Of a stretch of DNA of 64,000 bases, positions 1-11,999 are shown piece after piece. The DNA is from Symsagittifera roscoffensis (Eukaryota; Xenacoelomorpha; Acoela; Convolutidae). Positions within the stretch are counted from its first letter, which is position 1. Every line of letters begins with the position of its first letter. The position numbers and the translations under genes are program-made. The stretch lies in contig NC_087063.1 of NCBI RefSeq assembly GCF_963678635.1, forward strand, positions 14,453,006 to 14,517,005, given 5' to 3'. The notes below the pieces were generated by a model, which was not told where the DNA came from, made no database searches, and saw only the letters and a list, made by a program, of their open reading frames with translations.

Positions 1-1405
1 GAACATATTCAACGTTAAACCTATCAACATTAGGAACATCATTTTGAAGTCCTTTTCCAACTGTTGTGAAAAAATAGTTAAATTTATCAGCAACATCTCT
101 GTCTGTTGCATTATCGTTTTCATCAATGCATGATTGCAATGGAGGAATCTTGCTGTTTTTGTTACTTTTACCACTGATATCGTTTAAAATTTTATATGTC
201 TGCCTTGAGTCTCCTATACAGTTTTTGAATTTGTTCCAATAATAATTCTTTTAAGATAATTTTATTTCTTTCTCAAAACGATCTCTTAAACTTCTGAACG
301 TTTGAAGCAGTTGATAATTATTCTGATTCAACTTCCACTTTTTGTGTGCATTATTTCGCTTTGTTCTAAGGTTTTTAAGTTTATTTGTGTACCAGGCGGG
401 TTGCTTTGTGACCAAATTTTTCTTGGTTTTTAATGGTGCAAACATATTCAATACCTCTTCGAAAGATTTTGCGAACAAATTGAAAGCTGCATCTGCATCA
501 TTCATTTCAAAAATTACTATTTTATGTGAGGCCAATTTACTTTCCGCAATTTTTAAAAATTCTTCAACTTGGCTCCGATTTTTTAGGAATGATGTATCGC
601 GAAACGGAATTTCATTATTAACAATTTGACACTTATTGACCCATTCCAAGTGTATTGGATAATGATCTGATAAATGTTCACTATTTAGTACCATTGAATG
701 AGGTTCAGTTAAATTGTCGAAAATGAAATGATCCAAACAAGTTGAAGAGGTGGCTGTAACGCGGGTTGGTTCACGACCGTTTATCGTAAAACCATTTGAA
801 TGAATACAATTTAAATAATTTTGGCTCAGGAAGTTATCAGGTATTATATCAATGTTAAAATCACCACAAAGAATGAACGGATGATTTGCACTTTTTGAAT
901 TTTCCAAAAACTCATCAAGCCTATCAATGAATTGCATTTTGTTTGATTTTGGTGGGTTATAAATCACACATAATGAGAATTTATAGCCATTTTTTAAGAT
1001 ATCGACCGTTAAGCTTTCTTCTGAAAATGAATCAAGTTGATTCAGCAAGCAGCATGTGTTTCTTGCTTGGATCATTACACCACCACCTGGTGTTTCGCGA
1101 TTTTTTGTAAAATACTGATTATAACCATTGATTAACCAGCTTTCACTTGGATCTTTTTTTGTTAACCAAGTTTCCGTTATACAAATTATATCAGGTGGAG
1201 ACTCAAGGCTTAGAATAAGTGCTTCCAATTTGTCGAAGTGCGGTTTTAAAGATCTTATATTTAAATGTAGCACCGAAACTTTGGAATTCTCAGTTTTATT
1301 AATTAAAGTACTGTTATTCTGTGAAATATTTGGTTTTGAATTAACGACATTAACATCACTAGATTGTTTACGATCCTCCTTTATCTCCTGCCTCGTGGAA
1401 AACAC
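1..1405 (-). pseudogene. LINE ORF2: APE endonuclease plus start of RT region (broken)
   Basis: The translation carries the ordered APE endonuclease motifs: LHLNIRSL (catalytic Asn), ITETWL (Glu), CGDFNID (Asp/Asn), DHFIF, and SDHYPI (Asp/His). The domain nicks target DNA to prime reverse transcription. An in-frame TAA at 251-253 interrupts the frame, but the same frame continues open to base 1 with typical pre-RT linker residues (for example YFFTTVGKGL). This is therefore one ORF with a nonsense mutation, cut by the window edge. The start near 1405 is uncertain; the upstream frame stays open for a short way. Confidence 0.8.
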
Positions 1406-1529
1406 TTTGGAAGCAATTCATCACATCTTGAAATCTGTATTTCAAGGAACTCCCGCCTTCATAAAATCCATCGATACGATATAGTCGCTGGTCTGCCCTC
1501 CATATATAATGGATTACACCTTCTCGGGT

Positions 1530-2281
1530 CTACGCAGATTTAATACGGCAATCACTCTTCATCATTTTTATGAAATTGACACGAGTCTTTGATAAGTCTT
1601 CAAAGACGCTTATATTTTTCAAACCTTCTTTATCTGCCATCTTTTTTTTTTGTTTCGCAGCAAGTTGATTTTGGCGATTTTTCTGGCGAAACGAACGATA
1701 ATTGGTTTGCCTCTATTTGATCGAGATGGCAATCGATGAGCTATTGAGATATCTGACGCTCGCACATTTGCACCAATATCATGAGAAATCTCCACTACCT
1801 TCGCTATTGTTGTATCACAGTTCTCACGATTATTCTCACCTTCCAAACACTCGGGGATTCCTAGAATTCTTAGGTTATCTCGTCGATTATATGATTCAAG
1901 TTTTTCTGCTTCAGATAAAGTCCTAAGATAGCTGAAATTCGCCTGAGATGATATTTCCATTTTGGAGGATGAGATGATTTCCTTCTTCACGTTGTTTATT
2001 GCGGACTCAACAGCGACGTTGATTGCAGTCATTAGTTGCGCTTTGATTTGCTCTACAAGGCTGGGTATCAACAACTTCATTGACTCTTCAATGGTATGCT
2101 TCAGCTTCCCAGTCACATCGTCCTCTGAATTTTCTTCGTCACATGGGCTCAGTACAATATTTGGCCGTTTTGGTGTTGGTTTTGATACTGGAGTCTGATC
2201 ATGATACCTCAGTTCCGGCACATCTGTGTTTCTCTCAATTGAAATATCCTTTCCATCAGTAGCATTACTAATCGAATCCAT
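1530..2281 (-). pseudogene. LINE ORF1 (coiled-coil/RRM-like nucleic-acid-binding protein), broken
   Basis: An ATG at 2281 opens a 220-residue frame that ends at 1619. It has an acidic N-terminal part, a long helical region, and the block DNLRILGIPE ... IAHRLPSR ... KPIIVRFA, which is the L1-ORF1/Transposase_22-like RNA-binding core. The typical C-terminal part follows in another frame across a long T-run at about 1643-1652 (an A-run in the coding sense), then meets a TAG at 1530-1532. One frameshift and one stop therefore separate it from an intact ORF1. Both lesions are shared with the copy at 4940-5602, so they predate the duplication. Confidence 0.75.
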
Positions 2282-4269
2282 CTGCCCTCTCTGAAACTAT
2301 TTAATAAGTTTATCACAACAATTAGGCACGCTGGACAAAATTTCTACAATGTAGATGAAACTTTAAGCAGCATTACTACTCGTATAAGGGCAAAGCCTAA
2401 AATTTATCAATGGCACGGTAAGGTATCTGCAGTAGTTTTTTTCGAATTTTTTTCTTTCTGTTAAATCTTTTTCCCATGCTCAATCGACATCTCATTTAGT
2501 CACAAGCAAATTAGAATGATTAAGATTGCCTCAATTCAACTTCGAATGATTTCACTCGCCGCACACGCTATGCGTTGATAGTAAGTTGATAAATAGCTCG
2601 AAAAGCTATCCCAAATTGGCAATTTTCAAAACCCCCATAACTTTATGCAACAAAGTCGCAGGTAAAATATCTTTTTGATTTTGAGTTCAAGGCATCAGTC
2701 AAAAATGGGTCATAAAAAAGTCAAAACTGGTCTGGAAAAAAAACCGTCCCAAGCATAACAATCCCGATACTTTCAAAAGTCGGAATCGCTAGGCCACCGA
2801 AAAATTGAAGAAGACACGAAAGGCTTGATAACATGAGAAGATGGTATTGCGATGGCCACTTCAAAATCAAACAGCACACAATTAAAATAAGGTAGATGCA
2901 ATACCGTTTCCAACGGAAGCCTGAAAGAAAAGCTCACCGTATTCTATCAGAAGATTTCTAAATCTAGATAGATTTCTTTCGAAACATGATTTTCAAAATG
3001 TAAAAAATTTTTATAGGTCGACCAAATTGCTTTTCCAAGCTCCCGTATATCACTGGAAAGTCTCTAATTGTCTTACAACTTCTGCGCCCCTCCCCTTTCA
3101 AGCTACTCCTGCAAATCATTAACAAAACTAAATTGTCATTCATAATCTATTAGTATATTGTTAAATAATCATAGACCTAACCCTGGAGTTAACATTTCAA
3201 GCTTAACTAAGTTGTGATTCAATGGTAAGAGCTCACATTGCATACCATTGCGTACGTGCGAGTCCTACCCAATAATCTAATGATTTATTGGCAAGCATCA
3301 TTACAACTGCGCTACAATACCAATATTAAATGTATCTGCGCATTAAATGGCTCTTCTTCAGATTCGCATCCCCTCGCATTCGCAGAGTATCAAAATAATC
3401 CTGACATATGACATATGAATGGAATTTTCACGAATTTTACGAAGCGAAAGTCCAACAAAAATTGAGGGGTGGGACACTGGAAAAGAACCCATACACTTTC
3501 TAGCAAAACATACCATGGCCAGTGGATTGATTCTGGGTTCCACTATGGCAGTTTGGGGCTGTTCTCTTCCCAGTCGCTTGTCTCTGGCCCACCTGGCTTT
3601 GAGAAACAGTTTCCGTTTTGCATCCGAGTGATTCACAAACGACTCTCCTTGTGACACACATAGCAGAGAGTGTTTGCTGATGTCATCAAAATTAGTAACC
3701 TAAACCAATTTCTAGGATGAACTATTTAATCAACCTATACCTTCTTTGTAGTTGCCACAATTAGAGGGGACATGGGTGTAGTTTTGGATTTACATACTCA
3801 TTTTTGCCAAATTCCAATTTAGAGCGAAGCGAACGAATACAATTTACTCAAAAATTCACTGGAGAAGCAATTTAGCTCAAATTCTATGGGATTGAATCGC
3901 CGTCAAATTTAGGTGCCTAAACACCGTAAGACCCTATAAATATATTAAATTCATCTTTAAGTGATCACTTATAATGATACAAATCATTGGGAGAAAAATC
4001 ATTGTAAAAGATTAAGGAGCTCGAGAATTGTAGAAAATATATCGCCATCAGAAAATTGAAAAAGCGTCAAAGAACCTCAATGATGTATATTTAAAAAAAA
4101 ATGAATTCATTTAACTTTTTTATTATTTAATTTACCATCTACATTACAACAGTAATGAATACTATTATAAGGCATGGAGGGTGACCCAAAGAGAATTTCA
4201 TCTCATCGAGTGGGACACCTCGAGAACTTAAAGAGCAGAGACATAAAGTCTCCGAGTGGGCATCAATTA

Positions 4270-4463
4270 AAGAGCAGTTTGTGTAAGAACTCATTATCAA
4301 AAATATAATTATGGAAAAAAGATTCCTGAAAACGGTTCAGTTCTGATTTATTTAATTCGAAAAAATCTTTTGGAAGTAAATTATTCTGAAAAACAAAATT
4401 ATATGCTATTGCTAGCCTACGTTTAAGAGAGAATTTCATGGCGTTTGATTTAAAAGCTATATT
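4270..4463 (-). pseudogene. LINE B ORF2 C-terminal relic (duplicate)
   Basis: Matches the C-terminal 7579-7779 segment (RRLAIAYNFVFQNN, LNRFQESFFHNY). It is the piece of LINE B carried along in tandem unit 1, fused at about 4465 to the truncated LINE A endonuclease. Confidence 0.7.
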
Positions 4464-4726
4464 AATATGGGATCATTTTTTGTTAACCAAGTTTCCGTTA
4501 TACAAATTATATCAGGTGGAGACTCAAGGCTTAGAATAAGTGCTTGCAATTTGTCGAAGTGCGGTTTTAAAGATCTTATATTTAAATGTAGCACCGAAAC
4601 TTTGGAATTCTCAGTTTTATTAATTAAAGTACTGTTATTCTGTGAAATATTTGGTTTTGAATTAACGACATTAACATCACTAGATTGTTTACGATCCTCC
4701 TTTATCTCCTGCCTCGTGGAAAACAC
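4457..4726 (-). pseudogene. Truncated LINE A endonuclease (duplicate)
   Basis: The first 85 or so residues are nearly identical to the ORF2 N-terminus at 1128-1405 (LHLNIRSL, ITETWL). The frame is cut at the duplication breakpoint at about 4468 and runs into unrelated sequence. Only motif I and the catalytic Glu region remain. Confidence 0.8.
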
Positions 4727-7700
4727 TTTGGAAGCAATTCATCACATCTTGAAATCTGTATTTCAAGGAACTCCCGCCTTCATAAAATCCATCGATACGA
4801 TATAGTCGCTGGTCTGCCCTCCATATATAATGGATTACACCTTCTCGGGTCTACGCAGATTTAATACGGCAATCACTCTTCATCATTTTTATGAAATTGA
4901 CACGAGCCTTTGATAAGTCTTCAAAGACGCTTATATTTTTCAAACCTTCTTTATCTGCCATCTTTTTTTTTTGTTTCGCAGCAAGTTGATTTTGGCGATT
5001 TTTCTGGCGAAACGAACGATAATTGGTTTGCCTCTATTTGATCGAGATGGCAATCGATGAGCTATTGAGATATCTGACGCTCGCACATTTGCACCAATAT
5101 CATGAGAAATCTCCACTACCTTCGCTATTGTTGTATCACAGTTCTCACGATTATTCTCACCTTCCAAACACTCGGGGATTCCTAGAATTCTTAGGTTATC
5201 TCGTCGATTATATGATTCAAGTTTTTCTGCTTCAGATAAAGTCCTAAGATAGCTGAAATTCGCCTGAGATGATATTTCCATTTTGGAGGATGAGATGATT
5301 TCCTTCTTCACGTTGTTTATTGCGGACTCAACAGCGACGTTGATTGCAGTCATTAGTTGCGCTTTGATTTGCTCTACAAGGCTGGGTATCAACAACTTCA
5401 TTGACTCTTCAATGGTATGCTTCAGCTTCCCAGTCACATCGTCCTCTGAATTTTCTTCGTCACATGGGCTCAGTACAATATTTGGCCGTTTTGGTGTTGG
5501 TTTTGATACTGGAGTCTGATCATGATACCTCAGTTCCGGCACATCTGTGTTTCTCTCAATTGAAATATCCTTTCCATCAGTAGCATTACTAATCGAATCC
5601 ATCTGCCCTCTCTGAAACTATTTAATAAGTTTATCACAACAATTAGGCACGCTGGACAAAATTTCTACAATGTAGATGAAACTTTAAGCAGCATTACTAC
5701 TCGTATAAGGGCAAAGCCTAAAATTTATCAATGGCACGGTAAGGTATCTGCAGTAGTTTTTTTCGAATTTTTTTCTTTCTGTTAAATCTTTTTCCCATGC
5801 TCAATCGACATCTCATTTAGTCACAAGCAAATTAGAATGATTAAGATTGCCTCAATTCAACTTCGAATGATTTCACTCGCCGCACACGCTATGCGTTGAT
5901 AGTAAGTTGATAAATAGCTCGAAAAGCTATCCCAAATTGGCAATTTTCAAAACCCCCATAACTTTATGCAACAAAGTCGCAGGTAAAATATCTTTTTGAT
6001 TTTGAGTTCAAGGCATCAGTCAAAAATGGGTCATAAAAAAGTCAAAACTGGTCTGGAAAAAAAACCGTCCCAAGCATAACAATCCCGATACTTTCAAAAG
6101 TCGGAATCGCTAGGCCACCGAAAAATTGAAGAAGACACGAAAGGCTTGATAACATGAGAAGATGGTATTGCGATGGCCACTTCAAAATCAAACAGCACAC
6201 AATTAAAATAAGGTAGATGCAATACCGTTTCCAACGGAAGCCTGAAAGAAAAGCTCACCGTATTCTATCAGAAGATTTCTAAATCTAGATAGATTTCTTT
6301 CGAAACATGATTTTCAAAATGTAAAAAATTTTTATAGGTCGACCAAATTGCTTTTCCAAGCTCCCGTATATCACTGGAAAGTCTCTAATTGTCTTACAAC
6401 TTCTGCGCCCCTCCCCTTTCAAGCTACTCCTGCAAATCATTAACAAAACTAAATTGTCATTCATAATCTATTAGTATATTGTTACATAATCATAGACCTA
6501 ACCCTGGAGTTAACATTTCAAGCTTAACTAAGTTGTGATTAAATGGTAAGAGCTCACATTGCATACCATTGCGTACGTGCGAGTCCTAACCAATAATCTA
6601 ATGATTTGTTGCCAAGTATCATTACAACTGCGCTACAATACCAATATTAAATGTATCTGCGCGTTAAATGGCTCTTCTTCAGATTCGCACCCCCTCGCAT
6701 TCGCAGAGTATCAAAATAATCCTGACATATGAATGGAATTTTCACGAATTTTACGAAGCGAAAGTCCAACAAAAATTGAGGGGTGGGACACTGGAAAAGA
6801 ACCCATACACTTTCTAGCAAAACATACCATGGCCAGTGGATTGATTCTGGGTTCAACTATGGCAGTTTGGGGCTGTTCTCTTCCCAGTCGCTTGTCTCTG
6901 GCCCACCTGGCTTTGAGAAACAGTTTCCGTTTTGCATCCGAGTGATTCACAAACGACTCTCCTTGTGACACACATAGCAGAGAGTGTTTGCTGATGTCAT
7001 CAAAATTAGTAACCTAAACCAATTTCTAGGATGAACTATTTAATCAACCTATACCTTCTTTGTAGTTGCCACAATTAGAGGGGACATGGGTGTAGTTTTG
7101 GATTTACATACTCATTTTTGCCAAATTCCAATTTAGAGCGAAGCGAACGAATACAATTTACTCAAAAATTCACTGGAGAAGCAATTTAGCTCAAATTCTA
7201 TGGGATTGAATCGCCGTCAAATTTAGGTGCCTAAACACCGTAAGACCCTATAAATATATTAAATTCATCTTTAAGTGATCACTTATAATGATACAAATCA
7301 TTGGGAGAAAAATCATGGGAAAAGATTAAGGAGCTCGAGAATTGTAGAAAATATATCGCCATCAGAAAATTGAAAAAGCGTCAAAGAACCTCAATGATGT
7401 ATATTTAAAAAAAAATTGAATTCATTTAACTTTTTTATTATTTAATTTACCATCTACATTACAACAGTAATGAATACAATTATAAGGCATGGAGGGTGAC
7501 CCAAAGAGAATTTCATCTCATCGAGTGGGACACCTCGAGAACTTAAAGAGCAGAGACATAAAGTCTCCAGAGTGGGCATCAATTAAAGAGCAGTTTGTGT
7601 AAGAACTCATTATCAAAAATATAATTATGGAAAAAAGATTCCTGAAAACGGTTCAGTTCTGATTTATTTAATTCGAAAAAATCTTTTGGAAGTAAATTAT

Positions 7701-7779
7701 TCTGAAAAACAAAATTATATGCTATTGCTAGCCTACGTTTAAGAGAGAATTTCATGGCGTTTGATTTAAAAGCTATATT
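4470..7779. repeat. 3.3-kb tandem duplication, unit 2
   Basis: Second copy of 1150-4463, offset by about 3,316 bases. Its right end continues without a break into the ORF2 C-terminus and RT of LINE B, so the right flank is ancestral here, while unit 1 has the ancestral left flank. The non-coding part 5620-7570 matches 2300-4265. Confidence 0.9.
4940..5602 (-). pseudogene. LINE ORF1, duplicated copy
   Basis: The 220-residue translation is identical to the copy at 1619-2281, including the same terminal frameshift. It lies inside duplication unit 2. Identity at protein level shows the duplication is recent. Confidence 0.8.
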
Positions 7780-9945
7780 TGTAATTTGTTTTTTAGTCTT
7801 GCTGCGGGTGTGAGGAAGCTTTTCTAGGCTCGATAAACTCAAAAAAACTATTCTTATCGGGGCATCTCAAAATTTCAAATAATTCTTTGAAGAGAGACTT
7901 CAGAAACATATTAAAGACTGAATAAATTTTGTTTTCACTCATATATTGGGTTATTGGTTCAAATTTGCGTTTGAAGAATATAGCCCGCGTGATGCGTTTT
8001 TGTAGTTTTAAAATTGAATCGAGTTGTGTTTTATATGTATTGCCATAAATAAGAATTACGGATTGAGCCTATGCTCTGTAAAACAACAGAAGACTTGCTT
8101 TCGGAAAAACTTCACGACATTTGTAAACTATTCCACAGAAAGTTGATAACTTTTTAACAATGCCACATATATGTTGCTTAAAACTCAGTTTATTGTCAAT
8201 TTTTAATCCCAAATATTTAACAGGCAATTGGTAGTTCGATTGAAAATTATCTCCAAATACATTGATCATTTCAACATTTTTACCGAAACTCATAAAAACG
8301 ATCTTTTTACAGTTGATTGTCAGGCCATTACAATCAATCCATTTTTCAATATTTTTCATTTCGTTTTCAAATTTATTTGTCCTTATTGTACCTGAATAAC
8401 ATAAAGTTGTATCATCTGCATATAAAACTGGTTTAATTGTATTACAAACAATCGGAAGATCATTAATAAAAATTAGAAACAACAGAGGTCCTAAAACAGA
8501 ACCCTGCGGAACGCCACATGTTAAATGTTCTATTCGAGATTCTTTTTGGTCAAAAGCAACATATTGTTTGCGATCAGTTAAATAACTCCGGATAAGTTTG
8601 TTCAGTTTACCCCTTATTCCATACTTATCTAACTTAAGAATAAGTAGCTCATGGTTTATTGTATCAAAAGCTTTTTGGAAATCGATGAAAAATGTTTCAC
8701 CGTAACGGCGTTTATCAATAACTTCTCGAATGAACTCGGTAAATTCTAATAAAGCATCAGCGCAACTTTTTTTAGGTTGAAATCCGTATTGCTCTGGTAT
8801 GAGAATTCGATATTTTCTTAGAAACTTATACATTTTGCCAAAAATGATCTTTTCAAAAACCTTGCTTATCGAATTGAGTAAACTTATTGGTCTATAGCTT
8901 TCTGGTAGTTGACAATTACCATCTTTAAAAAACGGAAACACCTTTGCAATTTTTAATGCATTCGGGTACGTTCCTTGCTTTATACATTGATTAAATAACT
9001 TTGACAAAGGTTCGCTAATAACCGTCGACGAGAGTTTCAAAATTTGATTACTTATACCATCCGGACCTGAAGACCCCTTATTTTTAATAAGAATAATTGT
9101 ATCAAAAACTTCTTTTGTTGTTATTTCCTGAAAAACCATTGAATTAGGTACAGATTTAACATGCCTTAAGGCAATTTTATGATTGACTTTTTTACCACTT
9201 AATTTATTACCAATTTGTGCGAAAAACTGATTGAAGACATCAGCTTCAACTTCTATTTTGGCAGATGTTTTGCTTTGTATGAAATCGTTATATGCCTGAA
9301 AAATACATTAATTGTTTCTCGATTTTTCGATTTTTTGTTGGTAAAATTTTAGTTTCGAATTTCTTATTAGCGATGTGGTTAAATTTCGGGACAATTTATA
9401 TTTCTCTAAATTTGTCGGAGTTGGATCAATTATCCATTTTTTGTAGAACATGTTTCTCTTTTGCATTTGCTTTTTAATATCCTGGGTAATCCAAGTTGGT
9501 TTTGCTTTATTATTCACCTGAGATAATGGGCAAAATTTATCTAAAATTTGTGTTAAGCTGTTTACAATGTAAGTTATCTGCTCATCAGCGTTTAGTGAAC
9601 TTTGCATTTTATTGAGTTTTTCATGTAGTAAGAAAAGGAAATCCACCAGGTTTTTGTCATTTTTCAATGGATTTATGTTTCGGAAAACGCTCTGTGTTTT
9701 AATGTCATTTTTACTTTTAAAGTCATCAATTTCAAGTAAAATTGAGTAATGGTCACTGATTACAGTTTTTAAAGTATTTATTTTGTTCAATAAAGACTTG
9801 GTAAAAAAAAGTCAATACAAGACTGACTTGAAGATGTAACACGTGTGGATTCAAAGTTGCGTTGGAGAAACCCATATGAGTTCATTAATGTCAAAAAATT
9901 CTCACTAGTGATTGAAGCATCAAGTGAATCTATGTTAAAAGCCGT
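7579..9945 (-). pseudogene. LINE B ORF2: endonuclease tail, reverse transcriptase, C-terminus (broken)
   Basis: A second minus-strand LINE. From 9945 down it reads the end of an APE endonuclease (SDHYSI at the start of the 9790-9308 frame) and a linker (PTWITQDIKKQM). The reverse transcriptase follows in the 9139-8069 frame: SSGPDGISN, SYRPISLLN, FIDFQKAFDTINH, GVPQGSVLGPLLF, the catalytic YADDTTL, and KYLGLKID. A TAG at about 8069 and frameshifts near 9305 and 7800 interrupt it; the C-terminal part ends at 7579. It differs in sequence from LINE A, so it is another family or an older copy. The 5' end is missing: at 9945 the frame stops abruptly at the endonuclease FNID motif. Confidence 0.85.
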
Positions 9946-10190
9946 CAAATTTAGGTGTCAAATTGAATCGCCGTCAAATTTAGGTGCCCAAACACCGTAA
10001 GACCCTATAAATATATTAAATTCATCTTTAAGTGATCACTTATAATGATACAGTTCATTGGGAGAAAAATCATGGGAAAAGATTAAGGAGCTCGAGAATT
10101 GTAGAAAATATATCGCCATCAGAAAGTTGAAAAAGCGTCAAAGAACCTCAATGATGTATATTTAAAAAAAAATTGAATTCATTGAACTTT
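9942..10190. repeat. Third copy of a 240-bp repeat (also at about 3895-4130 and 7205-7440)
   Basis: The block beginning GCCGTCAAATTTAGGTG and including AAGTGATCACTTATAATGA occurs three times in the same orientation. Two copies are inside the tandem units, on the 3' side of the LINE B remnants; this one abuts the 5' truncation point of LINE B. It is probably the 3' end of another LINE copy. The repeat start is itself doubled at 9941-9985. Confidence 0.75.
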
Positions 10191-10199
10191 TTATTTAAA

Positions 10200-11160
10200 C
10201 TTCAATTTATTCAAATGTATCATTTGAGCCCACACAAATTATATGAAAAATCAGCTTACTTATGTCAATTAGTTTCACATTTCTACGGAAAAAGCAAAAA
10301 AGTTGAGATTTTTAAAAAGCTGATAATCTTGCGTTGCAAATATATATACCCGAAAAAAGGGTTTTGACTTTTTCTTTTCAAAATACGAAAAAGTACCCAA
10401 GAATGGCAAAAAAACTGTTAAAAAACAGACATCAGAAAAATTTAAATTGCTACAAAAATATTTAAATAGTTTGATAAAAATTTAAATTGGTGCAAATTTT
10501 ATTATTTTCTTGAACAATTTTGATTCAAAATTCAATTTTTATCTTTTTAATTGGACATCACAGATGAACATAACAGGTTTTCAAAAAAAAGCAAATTTAG
10601 AACTTGGAACATAAAATACACGTTAAAATATTTTTTAGGCCTTTTAATTCCACTGGGAAGTGTAAAAATTGAAAACCAATTACACAGAGTAATTTATGTT
10701 TTCAAGACTTTTTTTCTGAGAAAAAGAACAAAGAAATCCCTCGTGGTACCTAGTTATAAATTGCCCCCCCCCCATAAAGAACTAAGCAATGGTTAAGTAT
10801 TTTTTAAGTAGTAACGAATATAACCCTCTTTGCAAATGGGAAGATACTTAAAGATATCCAAATCTAAATGTAGCCAACAGACAAATGAACGCAATGAAAA
10901 CAAAAACTTCATTTTTCGATTTTCAAAGAAAAAATCTTAAAAGAACAAAATATTAAAAGAATAAAATAAAAAATCAAAAAGCAACTAAAAAACTAATAAA
11001 TCACTTCTTAAAATAGCATCGCTTTAAAGCTATGAATAAAGAAATGCATAAGCTTTTACAAAATTTTGTTTGAAAATCAAAATTTGCATTGGAGGGGGGT
11101 TTCTTACGTCTTCACTGCGTAAAAATAAGATATAAAATTTCTAGTGGCTACCGAAAATGA
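10200..11160. other. No gene seen; AT-rich, repeat-like
   Basis: AT-rich sequence with a C9 run near 10767. The part at about 10865-10940 (GCCAACAGACA, then AAAGAAAAAAT) resembles the dispersed repeat found near 36985, 59960 and 63735. I see no supported exon. Confidence 0.5.
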
Positions 11161-11166
11161 GCTAAG

Positions 11167-11334
11167 CAAATTACTAGGATTGCAACAGACGATGGTCTTT
11201 ATCCAATCTATAAAACGTTATTGGCAATACCAATTGACCACTCCAATGATTTTTCAGCAAATTACCGAATTATTGCCCAAACTTCGTTCAGAGCTTTTGA
11301 AGATGTCTACGGGTTGGAAAGAACTCAAGAGATT
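11167..11334 (+). CDS. Possible penultimate exon of an unidentified host gene
   Basis: An open frame reads about 51 codons (GLYPIYKTLLAIPID ... FEDVYGLERTQEI) with coding-like composition and ends exactly at a strong donor, ATT|GTAAGT. The acceptor is uncertain: the frame is closed by a TGA just upstream, so the exon must start between 11167 (after CTAAG) and about 11180. Splicing in phase 0 to the acceptor at 11962 adds ten codons and a stop. I do not recognise the protein. Confidence 0.4.
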
Positions 11335-11962
11335 GTAAGTCTGTGGTTAAAAAAATGAGGTAAAAAACATACCAAATCGACAAAGACATTCCTAGGTGAT
11401 ATCACTTGTATAAAAATATCTAAGTTCAGAAGGGAAGCAAACATCGCAAAACAAGCGTCAACAAATCCCAGACAACAAGTATAGGCAACTGTTGTGTAAA
11501 AAACAAAGGATGCTCAGACCTCAAGTTTGCTTCCTATGTTTTAAAGCTTTAGGGTGAGGGAGAGAGCTTAAACTTAAAACATAAACAACAAAGAATTGGA
11601 AACGAGTAAATGAATGCAAAAAAAAAACTGAATGTTTTTTTTTCAAATATCATTTTTCGAACTTCCAAAAAATATATATGGCTTTAATATTACGAGGCCA
11701 AACTGTGCATTTTGAGAATTGTAAGCGGATTCTGCAACAGGCCAAAATCATATTTGTCGTAGAATCCGCAACATTGCTATTTTTCTTTGAGCTTCTTTGC
11801 TCTTTTGGATTCTACAAACAAATAGTTAAAACACGGTACTGCTCAAAACCGCTCCAAAGAAGGCAAACTTTCGCAATCCGCAACTGTAAGCTAAATACAC
11901 TAAAAGTAAGCGGATTTCACAAATTTTAGTAGCGTCTTCAAAATAAATCTTTTCTTTGACAG

Positions 11963-11995
11963 GTGTGGGCCACCAGCGAGTTCAATACCGATTAG
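11963..11995 (+). CDS. Possible terminal exon (VWATSEFNTD, stop)
   Basis: It follows a good acceptor (CTTTTCTTTGACAG). In phase 0 with the exon at 11167-11334 it reads ten codons and then TAG. The pairing is inferred from phase only. The 11340-11960 intron is AT-rich, with inverted copies of GTAAGCGGATT and AATCCGC motifs near 11720-11900. Confidence 0.35.
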   Translation: MWATSEFNTD

Positions 11996-11999
11996 TGCC

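Larger units (their letters stand above)
1..2300 (-). mobile_element. Non-LTR retrotransposon, family A (5' part, runs off window)
   Basis: Minus-strand LINE. Read right to left it has an ORF1-like coding region (2281 to about 1400) followed by ORF2 with an APE-type endonuclease (1405 to the window edge). The reverse transcriptase would lie left of base 1. LINEs of this layout (CR1/L2/Jockey-like) move by nicking the target and copying their RNA there. Both ORFs are broken, so the copy is dead. Part of it is duplicated at 4470-5602. I cannot fix the clade without the RT domain. Confidence 0.8.
1150..4463. repeat. 3.3-kb tandem duplication, unit 1
   Basis: This stretch is repeated head to tail at 4470-7779 with roughly 1% difference (small indels, for example ATATGACATATG against ATATG near 3415, and scattered substitutions). 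The unit starts inside the family A endonuclease and ends inside the ORF2 C-terminus of the neighbouring LINE. It is thus a segmental duplication across an element junction, not a new insertion. Within it, 2300-4265 has no gene: it holds LINE untranslated and unclassified repeat sequence. Confidence 0.9.

Noticed and set aside
3358-3657. 99-residue minus-strand frame and its overlapping plus-strand frames (and the copy at 6711-6971)
   Set aside because: Open on both strands at once, duplicated with the repeat unit, no motif; repeat DNA.
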